Source: Candidatus Krumholzibacteriia bacterium
GTDB taxonomy: Bacteria > Krumholzibacteriota > Krumholzibacteriia > LZORAL124-64-63
Direction: 5' to 3'
NCBI GenBank assembly: GCA_030632925.1
Contig: DAOVTU010000004.1
Span: forward strand, 1 to 19,754
Length of the DNA: 19,754 nucleotides
Shown here: positions 10,001 through 15,423 of the stretch, piece after piece
How the letters are laid out: the number at the start of each line of letters is the position of its first letter
How positions within the stretch are numbered: position 1 is the stretch's first letter
The notes under the pieces: generated by a model
Told to the model about the DNA's origin: nothing
Seen by the model: only the letters and a program-made list of their open reading frames with translations
Database searches by the model: none
Program-made: the position numbers and the translations under genes

Positions 10001-10783
10001 GCCGGGCAACAGCAGCACGACGCCATCGAGGTTGCCGGGGCGCAGGGGAGTGATCGTGGCCGAGCCCGCAGCAGCACTGGCCTGCCCGGGATACGTGACC
10101 GAATTGACGGCCGTCAGGACGTTCTCGCGCGTGACGGGATCGGTGCCCCAGAAAGTGACCGGTACGGTGGCCACACCCAGCGCAAAATCGATACCGCTGA
10201 CACCGTGCACGGGGCCGGATGGGAAGTGACCCACCAGGGCAGTCAGGTCCAAATCATCGCGGAAGTTCAGCACGGCAATGCCGGCGGCATCCCGGGCAAT
10301 GATATCGATGGCGACGGCTTGGTCGACAAATTTGTCGCCAGCGGGGACGACAAAATCGAAATGATCGACATAGTTGTAACAGTTGATTTCGACATCGGCC
10401 GTCGGCACCGAGCCGTCGTCAGCATCAAAGACGCGCAGTCGCACCGGTTGGCCATCGGCCAGGAAGCGCACATTGTCGAACTGGAACTCACCGTTGGTGA
10501 GGTACTGGCTGCCGGGCAATACCGCCGCCACATCAGGCGATTGCAGTTGGGCGTGGATGAAGTTGGCAGTGACATCGGTGGAGCCGTCGGCGTTGACCGC
10601 ACGCACGTTGACGCTGAAGTCTGTTTCGACAGTCACAGCGGGGCGGCCTGCGACCAGATGGGGATTGACCACGGTGATTTCCAGGTGGTCGAAAGCCATC
10701 GCGCTGGTCGAAACCAGCAAGCCGGCCATCAGGATCACGGTCATCAGGGCTTGTTTGATGCTCTTTGTTCGAATCATTGCCAT
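4004..10783 (-). CDS. Giant secreted multi-domain Ig-like repeat protein with FlgD-like C-terminal sorting domain
   Basis: 2259 residues. A signal peptide (1 to about 29, VSTSAMAFDH) is followed almost wholly by beta-rich repeats. Three repeat types can be read by eye. Type C has a (V/L)DHF(D/E) start near residues 31, 139, 369 and 719. Type A has PGE…GK.G.P and then V.A.D..WN; its WN motif falls near residues 297, 644, 888, 1004, 1334 and 1665, with a DRYNN variant near 523. Type B, six copies from about 1079 to 1950, has TA.VGPP..F and ends Y…E.I…V.D..G....S. The last seven-eighths of a kilobase encodes a Big_1/invasin-like domain (about 1953-2061), another beta domain (about 2063-2161) and a C-terminal NRPNPFNP…VTLYDLYGD…GGYICR module (about 2171-2259) like FlgD-Ig/type IX sorting domains. 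It is most likely an extracellular fibre, adhesin or stalk protein. Very few cysteines are present. AAGG seven bases before the ATG is a fair ribosome site. First gene of the three-gene operon. Confidence 0.9.
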   Translation of the reverse strand: MAMIRTKSIKQALMTVILMAGLLVSTSAMAFDHLEITVVNPHLVAGRPAVTVETDFSVNVRAVNADGSTDVTANFIHAQLQSPDVAAVLPGSQYLTNGEFQFDNVRFLADGQPVRLRVFDADDGSVPTADVEINCYNYVDHFDFVVPAGDKFVDQAVAIDIIARDAAGIAVLNFRDDLDLTALVGHFPSGPVHGVSGIDFALGVATVPVTFWGTDPVTRENVLTAVNSVTYPGQASAAAGSATITPLRPGNLDGVVLLLPGESLTPGVSPGKTGVPNSQTSGQNFVGISVYATDLHWNPIEPAPLPNLTWTSDDPNAGVILPAGGVMGGNPEISLSSTLIRSGTTRMTITASGAVNATSRSDLVINPQGLDHFEFDLGVWNPADSQVTTIPFNIRIHARDSNNNIFPLNGAVGLRVRIGTTDESADYILTNNATFVDGQLDALIQVTKRGFSAKIIVDSGVVGESDAFQVNAGPAEKILISFPGETWVNGLNDENFSGNQGTPNAVTAGDIIDPVTIRPVDRYNNLAPGNRNVTLSSPSGYFELPDYPGNVVNIDNPTDIRVTLRSADQLQYLRAESSGINANDSSPINVSPDAYARMVVEAPGETLDPGIFDFVEDDGKIGNPSVQDAGVPFGVRVYATDAYWNPVMDVDPVLPLAMDFSSSDGAAALPANPQSISDNNGDFAVTLITLADPNHQTVRVDDNGSGVFAFTTVPMKAGVVDHFDIGINNRTNPTPADVLDPLPDHRAGSLLPNVTIVARDIFDNHVADYTDDVTLYVSHGTGILNPITADMGTGFGTGAYQGAWRGNIQITRTGNDVRLFVREDTFAHTDSSNTFNVFATAQDYADLIILLPGETHTPGIAPGKVGDPLPLAAGDPVVASIIATDAWWNQVPVQPQIHFTSNNFFQMITPNDTALDPDGTASFDLFFKTAATHDLVAADLITPAINDISSIQIDPGTFNRLMLLLPGEVEQPGGPEGDGKIGTPIPQTASLEFDARIRAVDQFWNQVNDSSEHVWLASDDGSISPTNPLNNGQILVSGELTMPVFLTSTGFVTLAATALDHTDLTGQQATVEIQQGATYQLVTPATALVGPPQTFTVEVSLVDENGDPMPTANNWFNIQALRSNLEPASSNLLITSSQLSGGVVSISGQAYDTVEDIVLWITDTAGRSSYSSTINMQPNGLEYVVTMDAAEAPIVGPPATFPIGVQLRDTETHTIVDTDRRLDVAVMSALGGVGLGTTGTTSQRLDHGVISFQQSYTRSENIYVTVTDTTGLSGSSPVFAILADGYKRLQIISPGEIVESGIPAFDATGKSGAPLVQRSGELFPMTVRAVDQYWNLADTTNVGNLRLVASDNSFAAAGNPQENFVPFVNGRRTFNGFLTDEGTVTVTAYDEDDLANPSQSSHIPVDPPYQYEITVPATASTGPVPGFQITVKLIDPVTGNVVPTTMNRFYLTPLLPNQGAASGTLGTVESQLVGGVSVINNQNYSTVEDIIIRVTDDFGREAFSSVIVMDSGGLYFSVSIPDTAIVGPPETFPLVVELLDSNTGERVTTQDRLFTLRVVSAQTGLDGTGATEVTQGILAGGIRTITQAYSRAEEIFIEVDDGAGITGISNTCRMLADGFKRIQIVAPGETPLPGALSGSGKSGAPLTQQAETPFTLQVRAVDQYWNLDHTISDGTIHLSSSGGELDLVDPAADNAPFINGSRDVEILLGNPGVVAVFATDAAHADVNSGRVDIPVNEAEYLIVLPDPATVTAGPPATFALTVRLVNPETGDRIDAGGDFEMTALLPNRLASHSALGITTGTLVSGETVISGQSYSTSEQIVIRVRDDRGRESFSEVLNVVPEGVRYAVDIPDTVIAGQHFSMTVRRVDIINGQLVTTDDRNFTLQAFSGNSPRPDFNLSPAGILADTVGTTLSGEYTFGFQTYDRAETIYLRVGDGTGEQFFSHVVVVRPAPAAMVELWAEDIPGHTLDRPLRPDEVVIIRTRSTDASGNPVPGSEVFLEVMEGDGQLGSTRSSSTTFIANVNGEASTDLSVDSYGTRDIYMQAISSDIVSDGLVIEVVGPPRSTLTFEPDVSPFHEGFYVTSTTQMSLSAVTKDLGGIQAIFFDVDLQDPPRPVDVYSGTFTLADLGPEFMTPGQHTLRFYAEESSGVTEEVQTVVLYTANALDLAKEITNRPNPFNPNEGGTMIMFRPTATGNVTVTLYDLYGDIVHSEQHFVSAGEVVQIPWDGTNGKGRKVANGGYICRVHGNGMDLRRKVAVVK
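4940..7905 (-). repeat. Three tandem ~990-bp coding super-repeats (A-B-B' modules) in the giant gene
   Basis: Inside the giant gene, a type A domain followed by two type B domains recurs three times. The codons for the PGE motif start at about 7880, 6896 and 5897 (steps of 984 and 999 nt). The D-x-(Y/F)-W-N anchor, marked at DNA level by CACCGCGCG, falls at 7784, 6794 and 5801 (steps of 990 and 993 nt). The B domains alternate: odd copies end with (S/D)T.E(D/Q)I, even copies with (S/T/D)R(A/S)E.I. The unit duplicated was therefore the whole ~330-residue triple, not the single domain. DNA identity between copies is low outside short anchors, so the duplications are old. Confidence 0.85.
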
Positions 10784-10810
10784 CCCGTTGCCTTAATGTG
10801 TGGGGTTTTG

Positions 10811-10852
10811 CCTTCTCCGTCTTGCAAATCGCACGACCTGCAACGGAGAAGG
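10811..10852. promoter_or_regulatory. Inverted repeat in the 5' leader of the giant-protein operon
   Basis: The left arm CCTTCTCCGTcTTGCA (from 10811) and the right arm TGCAACGGAGAAGG (to about 10853) are complementary apart from a short bulge, with a ~14-base loop. The structure lies about 30 nt upstream of the giant gene's ATG. On neither strand is it followed by a T-run, so it does not look like an intrinsic terminator. It could be an RNA hairpin in the leader of the minus-strand operon or a protein operator. The 318-nt gap 10784-11101 that holds it has no convincing gene. A second small hairpin (GCAGG-GTTG-CCTGC, about 10962-10975) lies nearby. Confidence 0.4.
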
Positions 10853-11029
10853 AGCTCCAAATGGGCTATTCCACGGTTTCCAGTGTTCTTATGGAGCGGA
10901 AGGGCAATCGGTGTGCCGAAGGGGCGAATTTCTTGAAGTTTCGAGTCGTTTCTTATCGTGGCGCAGGGTTGCCTGCCGCAGGAGTCCCCATGATCCCTTC
11001 AATTGAGTGCTGGCGGCGCGGACCGATCA

Positions 11030-11058
11030 TGGATCTCACACCCCAATTCGTGTAGAAT
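11030..11058 (+). promoter_or_regulatory. Possible sigma70-type promoter for the DUF1684/MBOAT/AlgX-like operon
   Basis: TAGAAT at 11053-11058 matches the -10 consensus at five of six positions. Seventeen bases upstream is only a weak -35 (TGGATC at 11030-11035, three of six). A transcript starting near 11065 would begin just upstream of the ATG chosen at 11102 and would exclude the earlier in-frame ATGs at 11057 and 11060. Promoter rules in this lineage are not known, so this is tentative. Confidence 0.3.
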
Positions 11059-11101
11059 GATGGCTCGCCCGCCCTTCTCGCTCCGGACGAAAAGTGGTTC
11101 G

Positions 11102-12016
11102 ATGTACCGATCCCCAATATTGAGATCAATCTTCCTGACGATGGTTCTGGCGTGCTGCTGGGGCTGTGACTCCGGAGATGACCAGACCTACATCAACGAA
11201 ATTGACACCTGGCATGCCGAGCGAATCGATCGGCTGCGCAGTGAGACCGGCTGGCTCAGCCTTGTCGGGCTACATTCCCTGGGGCAGGGCGTCAATGTGG
11301 TGGGGTCGGCGGATGATGCGGACGTAAAGCTTGGCAAGATGGTGCCAGAGCGATTGGGCACCATCGTGCTGACCGGTGAAAAAGCGGATTTTCAAGTGCA
11401 CGGCGACGTGCCCGTGCATCTTTTTGTCGACGGTGCGCCGACCGAATCGGCCTTTGCAGGGGGAGCCATCAAGACCGACGGCCAGGGGGCACCGGACATG
11501 TTCTCGAGCGGTTCCCTGGTCTTTTACGTCATTCAGCGCGGCGAAAAATATTTCCTGCGCGTGAAGGACCGCCAGTCCGAAGTCTTGCAAAATTTTACCG
11601 GGATAGATCGCTATCCGGTGAAAGAAGAGTGGCGCGTGACAGCACGACTGGAAGGGGCCCCGGGCACCGTGCGGGTGGCCAATGTTTTGGGCCAGGTGGC
11701 GGCTGAACCTTCGCCGGGCACGCTGGTTTTTGAAATTTCAGGTTTGAGCCACCGGTTGGAGCCGACGGGAAAGCCCGGTGAGGGCCTTTTTGTCGTCTTT
11801 GGCGATGCGAGCAATGGCCATGGTACCTATCCCGGTGGGCGTTTTCTGGTGACCGACCCACCCAATGACGACGGTGAAGTCGTGCTCGATTTCAATCGGG
11901 CCTACAATCCGCCCTGTGTTTTCTCCGAGTACGCGACTTGCCCCCTGCCGGGCGCCGATAACATGTTGTTGCTGGACATCACCGCCGGTGAAAAAATGTG
12001 GGGAACAGGGCACTAG
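11102..12016 (+). CDS. DUF1684 family lipoprotein
   Basis: 304 residues from the ATG at 11102. The N-terminus MYRSPILRSIFLTMVLAC is a short lipoprotein signal peptide with VLAC as a plausible lipobox, so the protein is probably lipid-anchored facing the periplasm. The body matches the DUF1684 family: an early W...R...L....GWLSL.GL region, and near the C-terminus DFNRAYNPPCVFSEY followed by ATCPLPGADN, the most conserved stretch of the family with two cysteines. The family's biochemical function is not established. Longer in-frame starts exist (11003, 11057, 11060) but would add a polar, arginine-rich extension in front of the signal sequence. The stop lies 6 nt before the MBOAT gene, so the three genes that follow one another on this strand look co-transcribed. 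This places a DUF1684 protein in an envelope glycan O-acylation cluster, an inference from context only. Confidence 0.87.
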   Translation: MYRSPILRSIFLTMVLACCWGCDSGDDQTYINEIDTWHAERIDRLRSETGWLSLVGLHSLGQGVNVVGSADDADVKLGKMVPERLGTIVLTGEKADFQVHGDVPVHLFVDGAPTESAFAGGAIKTDGQGAPDMFSSGSLVFYVIQRGEKYFLRVKDRQSEVLQNFTGIDRYPVKEEWRVTARLEGAPGTVRVANVLGQVAAEPSPGTLVFEISGLSHRLEPTGKPGEGLFVVFGDASNGHGTYPGGRFLVTDPPNDDGEVVLDFNRAYNPPCVFSEYATCPLPGADNMLLLDITAGEKMWGTGH

Positions 12017-12022
12017 ACAGCG

Positions 12023-13519
12023 ATGGTATTCAGCTCACCCATTTTCCTTTTTCTGTACCTGCCGCTCTTCCTGCTGCTGTACGCGTTGGTCTTTGCACCG
12101 ACCCGGTACCTGGGCGAAGGGCGACCGCGCCGGTTCTTTTTTGGGCTGAGCAACGGTTTCATCCTGCTGGCCAGTCTGCTGTTTTATTTTTGGGGCGAAA
12201 ACTGGCTGATCCTGGTGATGCTGGCTTCCACGACCATCGACTACGTGAGCGGGCAGGTGATCGGGCGCAGCGAACGGCCTCGCCTGCGGCGGGCATTCTT
12301 GACGGTGTCCATCCTGGCCAACCTTTCGATCCTGGGCTTTTTCAAGTACGCCAATTTTGGCGTGGAGGCTTTCACCGGACTGGCCGGATTGCTGGGGCTG
12401 GGCGAAGGACCGGTGCGCGGTTTGTTGCAGGTTTCACTCCCGCTGGGCATCAGCTTCTACACCTTCCAGTCCATGTCCTACACCATCGACGTGTACCGGC
12501 GCCAGGTGCAACCGACCCGCAGTTTCCTGGATTTCGCCTGCTATGTGACGATGTTCCCGCAACTTGTAGCCGGTCCCATCGTGCGCTACCGCGATGTGGC
12601 GGCCGAGCTGCGCCACCGGATCGTGACGGCCAACAGTTTCAGTTATGGCTGCCTGCGCTTCACCCAGGGGCTGGCCAAGAAAGTGATCATCTCCAACGCC
12701 ATGGCGGTGCCGACGGACCGCATCTTTGCGCTGTCGGGTGAAGAGTTGAGCACGCCGCTGGCCTGGTTGGGCGTACTGGGCTACTCGCTGCAGATCTACT
12801 TCGATTTTTCGGGCTACTCGGACATGGCCATCGGGCTGGGGCGCATGCTGGGCTTCACCTTCCCCGAGAACTTCAACTATCCCTACATCTCGGGTTCGAT
12901 CCAGGAGTTTTGGCGGCGCTGGCACATCTCGCTTTCAACCTGGTTCCGCGACTATCTGTATTTTCCCCTGGGCGGCGACCGGGTCGGTTCGCTGCGGGTG
13001 TATTTCAATCTGGTGACGGTGTTTTTCCTGTGCGGGTTGTGGCACGGCGCCGACTACGGTTACGTGCTTTTTGGCTTGTACCACGGCCTGTTTCTGGTGG
13101 TCGAGCGCATGGGGTTGGCTGCCCGCCTGAAGCGGTACCCACTGCTGGTGCGACTGGGTTATACACATCTGGTGCTGAACCTGGGCTGGGTTGTTTTTCG
13201 GTCGGCAAACCCCGGCCAGATGGGTGAGTTTTTCAAGGCCATGGTGGGCCTCTCGTCGGTGGAGTCGGGGGCCTTGGGCGTGGGCGAAATCCTGACGCCC
13301 GAGACCATGACCGCCATGGTATTGGGCAGTGCGTTTTCCCTGCCGTTGTTGCCTTGGCTGATGCGCACCAAGGACCGCCTTTTGGCTCGCTGGCCGGGTG
13401 CGGTGCCGGGGTTGGTCTATGGCAGCTTCAAGAATCTGGTGATGTTGGCGGTGCTGCTGTTGTCGGTCATGACTTTGGCTTCGGGTTCGTATAACCCGTT
13501 CATTTACTTTAGGTTCTAG
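12023..13519 (+). CDS. AlgI-like MBOAT family O-acyltransferase
   Basis: 498 residues, a polytopic inner-membrane protein of normal length for the AlgI/DltB/PatA group of membrane-bound O-acyltransferases. It begins MVFSSPIFLFLYLPLFLLLY, the characteristic first segment, and has FKYANF, PLGISFYTFQSMSYTIDVYR, and the core FWRRWHISLSTWFRDYLYFP with the conserved H301, followed by LCGLWHGADYGYVLFGLYHG with the second conserved H341. These two histidines form the acyl-transfer channel in MBOAT enzymes. AlgI-type proteins move acetyl groups from a cytoplasmic donor across the membrane for transfer to an exported polysaccharide. The next gene, 17 nt after the stop, encodes the expected periplasmic acetyltransferase partner. 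The glycan acceptor cannot be told from the sequence. No alginate genes are visible, so calling it alginate-specific would be unjustified. Confidence 0.93.
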   Translation: MVFSSPIFLFLYLPLFLLLYALVFAPTRYLGEGRPRRFFFGLSNGFILLASLLFYFWGENWLILVMLASTTIDYVSGQVIGRSERPRLRRAFLTVSILANLSILGFFKYANFGVEAFTGLAGLLGLGEGPVRGLLQVSLPLGISFYTFQSMSYTIDVYRRQVQPTRSFLDFACYVTMFPQLVAGPIVRYRDVAAELRHRIVTANSFSYGCLRFTQGLAKKVIISNAMAVPTDRIFALSGEELSTPLAWLGVLGYSLQIYFDFSGYSDMAIGLGRMLGFTFPENFNYPYISGSIQEFWRRWHISLSTWFRDYLYFPLGGDRVGSLRVYFNLVTVFFLCGLWHGADYGYVLFGLYHGLFLVVERMGLAARLKRYPLLVRLGYTHLVLNLGWVVFRSANPGQMGEFFKAMVGLSSVESGALGVGEILTPETMTAMVLGSAFSLPLLPWLMRTKDRLLARWPGAVPGLVYGSFKNLVMLAVLLLSVMTLASGSYNPFIYFRF

Positions 13520-13536
13520 CGGCCAGAAAGGTGAAG

Positions 13537-14739
13537 ATGGAACGCACGAACAAATCGAATCTGCTGTTTGCGGTCCTCTTCCTGCTGGTCTGCAGCCTGC
13601 CGCTGCTGGCACTTGTGGCGCCGGGTCTGAATCGGGGCGGGGCCCTGAACGAGAAGCGGGAATTGGCCGCCATGCCGGAGCTGGCGGGCGCACCTTTGGC
13701 CGAAGTTCCCGCCGCGTACGAGAGTTGGTTCAACGACCACTTCGGCTTCCGCGGCCTGCTGGTGCGCATGCACAGCCTGTTCCATTACCGGATGTTCAAT
13801 GCCTCCAGTTCGCCGCAGGTTTTGCCTGGCCGAGATGGGTGGATGTTTTACGACGGCAAGGGTGTGCGCGGGGGCGATCCGCGGCGCAATCATCTGGCTC
13901 AATTGCCGGCCACAAGCCAGCGCATGTTCCGCGAGTTGAAGGAACAGTTCGAACACAACGACCGCTACTTTGCCGAGCAGGGCCTGACCTATCTGGTGGT
14001 GATTGTGCCGGACAAGTGGTCGGTCTACAGCGAACAGTTGCCCGCCAGTGTGGGGCCGCCGGCTGAGCAGACCAGCGCCGACCTGTTTTTGGCATACCTG
14101 CGGGCAGAAACCGATCTGAAGATTCTGGATCTGAAAGAACACCTGCGGTCGCAACGCTGGCAGCAGGGTCCGCTGTACCACCAGGTCGATTCCCACTGGA
14201 ACGATTTGGGAGCCTTTGTGGCCGCCGGCGAGATGGCGCGATTTGTCGGCCAGTATGATGAACGCGTGCTGCCGCTGAAGCCCGCCGTGCGGGATCTGGA
14301 GTGGCCCCGCAAGACCGACGGCGACCTGATCGCCCTGCTCGGTCTTGAAGGCTGGGTGGGGGAGAATGAGCCGCAGGTGCCAGTCATGGAATCCGGAAGC
14401 CTGACGGTGGAAAATCTGCCCCGACCGCGGTATTCGTCCAACGCCAACCGCTTTCCTATCCACACTCGCCAGGATGGGGCGGACCTGCCGCGGGCCCTGA
14501 TCCTGCGCGATTCCTATGGCGATGCGCTATTGCCCTGGTTTGCCCACAGTTTCAGCGAGTCGCGCTGGGTGTGGACCAGCAACGCGCGGCGGCACAGCAT
14601 CCAGCCGGTGCTTGACGAAGTGCAGCCCGACATTGTCATCGAAGAAAAAGCCGAGAAGTACCTGATGTTCCCCATCCGCTATTTCACGGCGCCGGGGCGG
14701 TCGGCAGTGGTTGATCACGGGAAGAAAAAGGGCAAGTAG
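13537..14739 (+). CDS. AlgX/AlgJ-like SGNH-hydrolase-type O-acetyltransferase
   Basis: 400 residues from the ATG at 13537, chosen because AAAGG lies five bases upstream; an in-frame GTG at 13531 overlaps that site. A single N-terminal hydrophobic segment (about residues 8-28) anchors or exports it. Family features are ALNEKRELAAMP, then ESWFNDHFGFRG, LPGRDGWMFYD, VVIVPDKWSVY, and the catalytic-type motifs DSHWN (D218, H220) and LRDSYGDALLPW (S326), matching the Asp-x-His and Ser of AlgX/AlgJ acetyltransferases. It would receive acetyl groups through the upstream MBOAT protein and place them on a polysaccharide in the periplasm. The product lacks the AlgX carbohydrate-binding C-terminal domain and is AlgJ-sized. 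It ends with a lysine-rich tail, KKKGK, just before a terminator. Last gene of the three-gene cluster. Confidence 0.87.
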   Translation: MERTNKSNLLFAVLFLLVCSLPLLALVAPGLNRGGALNEKRELAAMPELAGAPLAEVPAAYESWFNDHFGFRGLLVRMHSLFHYRMFNASSSPQVLPGRDGWMFYDGKGVRGGDPRRNHLAQLPATSQRMFRELKEQFEHNDRYFAEQGLTYLVVIVPDKWSVYSEQLPASVGPPAEQTSADLFLAYLRAETDLKILDLKEHLRSQRWQQGPLYHQVDSHWNDLGAFVAAGEMARFVGQYDERVLPLKPAVRDLEWPRKTDGDLIALLGLEGWVGENEPQVPVMESGSLTVENLPRPRYSSNANRFPIHTRQDGADLPRALILRDSYGDALLPWFAHSFSESRWVWTSNARRHSIQPVLDEVQPDIVIEEKAEKYLMFPIRYFTAPGRSAVVDHGKKKGK

Positions 14740-14774
14740 GCCTATCGCACAAAAGTAGGCCCATCGCACAAAAA
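14737..14774. repeat. 19-bp tandem direct repeat starting at the stop codon of the AlgX-like gene
   Basis: TAGGCCTATCGCACAAAAG (14737-14755) is followed immediately by TAGGCCCATCGCACAAAAA (14756-14774), with two differences. The first copy contains the gene's own TAG stop, and the second merges into the A-tract of the following terminator. It looks like a local slippage duplication of the pre-terminator region. Confidence 0.8.
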
Positions 14775-14806
14775 AAGCCCCCGACCACTTGGCCGGGGGC
14801 TTTTTG
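14771..14806. terminator. Bidirectional intrinsic terminator between convergent genes
   Basis: The run AAAAAAGCCCCCGACC, loop ACTT, GGCCGGGGGCTTTTTG forms a ~10-bp GC stem (one A-C mismatch) flanked by an A-run on the left and a T-run on the right. It therefore has a U-tract in both directions. It lies between the plus-strand acetyltransferase gene (stop at 14739) and the convergent minus-strand gene that ends at 14818, and would end both transcripts. Confidence 0.88.
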
Positions 14807-14817
14807 TCGCGAGCAGA

Positions 14818-15411
14818 TCAGGCCAGGTTGAGGATGATGTCCTCCGCCTGGATCAAGGGGTACTGAGCAAAGGTGCGCTTCAACTCGATGAGCAGGTCGA
14901 TCCGACCGACCACGGTGCCGGCCCCATCGGCTTCGAAGTCGTGGGTGGCCGAATAGGCTTCGACACCCTTAGCTGAAGGATCACGCTTTTCAACGTGGTC
15001 ATAGCCCTGCAACTTCAGACCCTTGGGCAGGGCCTTGAGAACCTTCACGATTTCCGCGCTGTAGCGCGGCGCGTAGGCATGGTATTCGAATTTCAGACTC
15101 GCATTGCGGATGCTGCGGTTGCTGGAAATCTCCAGGCCGGTGTCCGTCGCAATCTTGCGGGCCATCTTTTTCAGATAGGCACTCGCCTCGGCGCTGGTGA
15201 CCATGTGGCAATCGATGGCCCGGATGCCGAACATCTCCTTGAACTTCTCGGCCTTGCCTTCGTGGTGCACGCCTTCGTCGAAGCTGTAGTAGACCGTAGC
15301 GTCGCGCTCGGCGCCCATCATCAGGCCCTTGATGAAGGCCTTGACGACCTTGGGCTTGCCTTGGAATACGACCTCGTAAAAACGGGGGGTCGCGGCTGTT
15401 TTCTTGGCCAT
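14818..15411 (-). CDS. Uncharacterised cytosolic protein co-transcribed with nhaD
   Basis: 197 residues with no signal peptide or membrane segment; I do not recognise the family. The predicted alternation is beta-alpha-beta: RFYEVVFQG, then a KPKVVKAFIKGL helix, then ATVYYSFDEGVHHEG; later LKFEYHAYAP, a RYSAEIVKVLKALPKG helix and KLQGYDHVEKRD. The two halves share that outline, which suggests two ferredoxin-like alpha/beta domains, possibly an old duplication. The dispersed His, Glu and Asp residues (DEGVHHEG, CHMV, YSATHDFEAD) could bind a ligand or metal, but this is speculation. A strong ribosome site (GGGAGAG) sits just before the ATG, and only 12 nt separate it from the stop of the antiporter gene. 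That makes it the second gene of an nhaD operon, and a regulatory or accessory role for the antiporter is inferred from position alone. It ends at the shared bidirectional terminator. Confidence 0.85.
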   Translation of the reverse strand: MAKKTAATPRFYEVVFQGKPKVVKAFIKGLMMGAERDATVYYSFDEGVHHEGKAEKFKEMFGIRAIDCHMVTSAEASAYLKKMARKIATDTGLEISSNRSIRNASLKFEYHAYAPRYSAEIVKVLKALPKGLKLQGYDHVEKRDPSAKGVEAYSATHDFEADGAGTVVGRIDLLIELKRTFAQYPLIQAEDIILNLA

Positions 15412-15423
15412 GTCAGTCTCTCC

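Noticed and set aside
9071..10936. A 621-codon plus-strand open frame, with similar ones at 7745-8911 and 6371-7366
   Set aside because: All are antisense to the giant Ig-like gene in the same codon-aligned frame and lack signal peptides or motifs.
10784..11101. Small plus-strand frames (10765-11055 and 10800-11006) as genes
   Set aside because: No convincing ribosome site, no hydrophobic or domain pattern, and they overlap the leader inverted repeat.
12935..14463. Long minus-strand frames over the MBOAT and AlgX-like genes
   Set aside because: The plus-strand proteins have clear catalytic motifs; the minus-strand readings have none.
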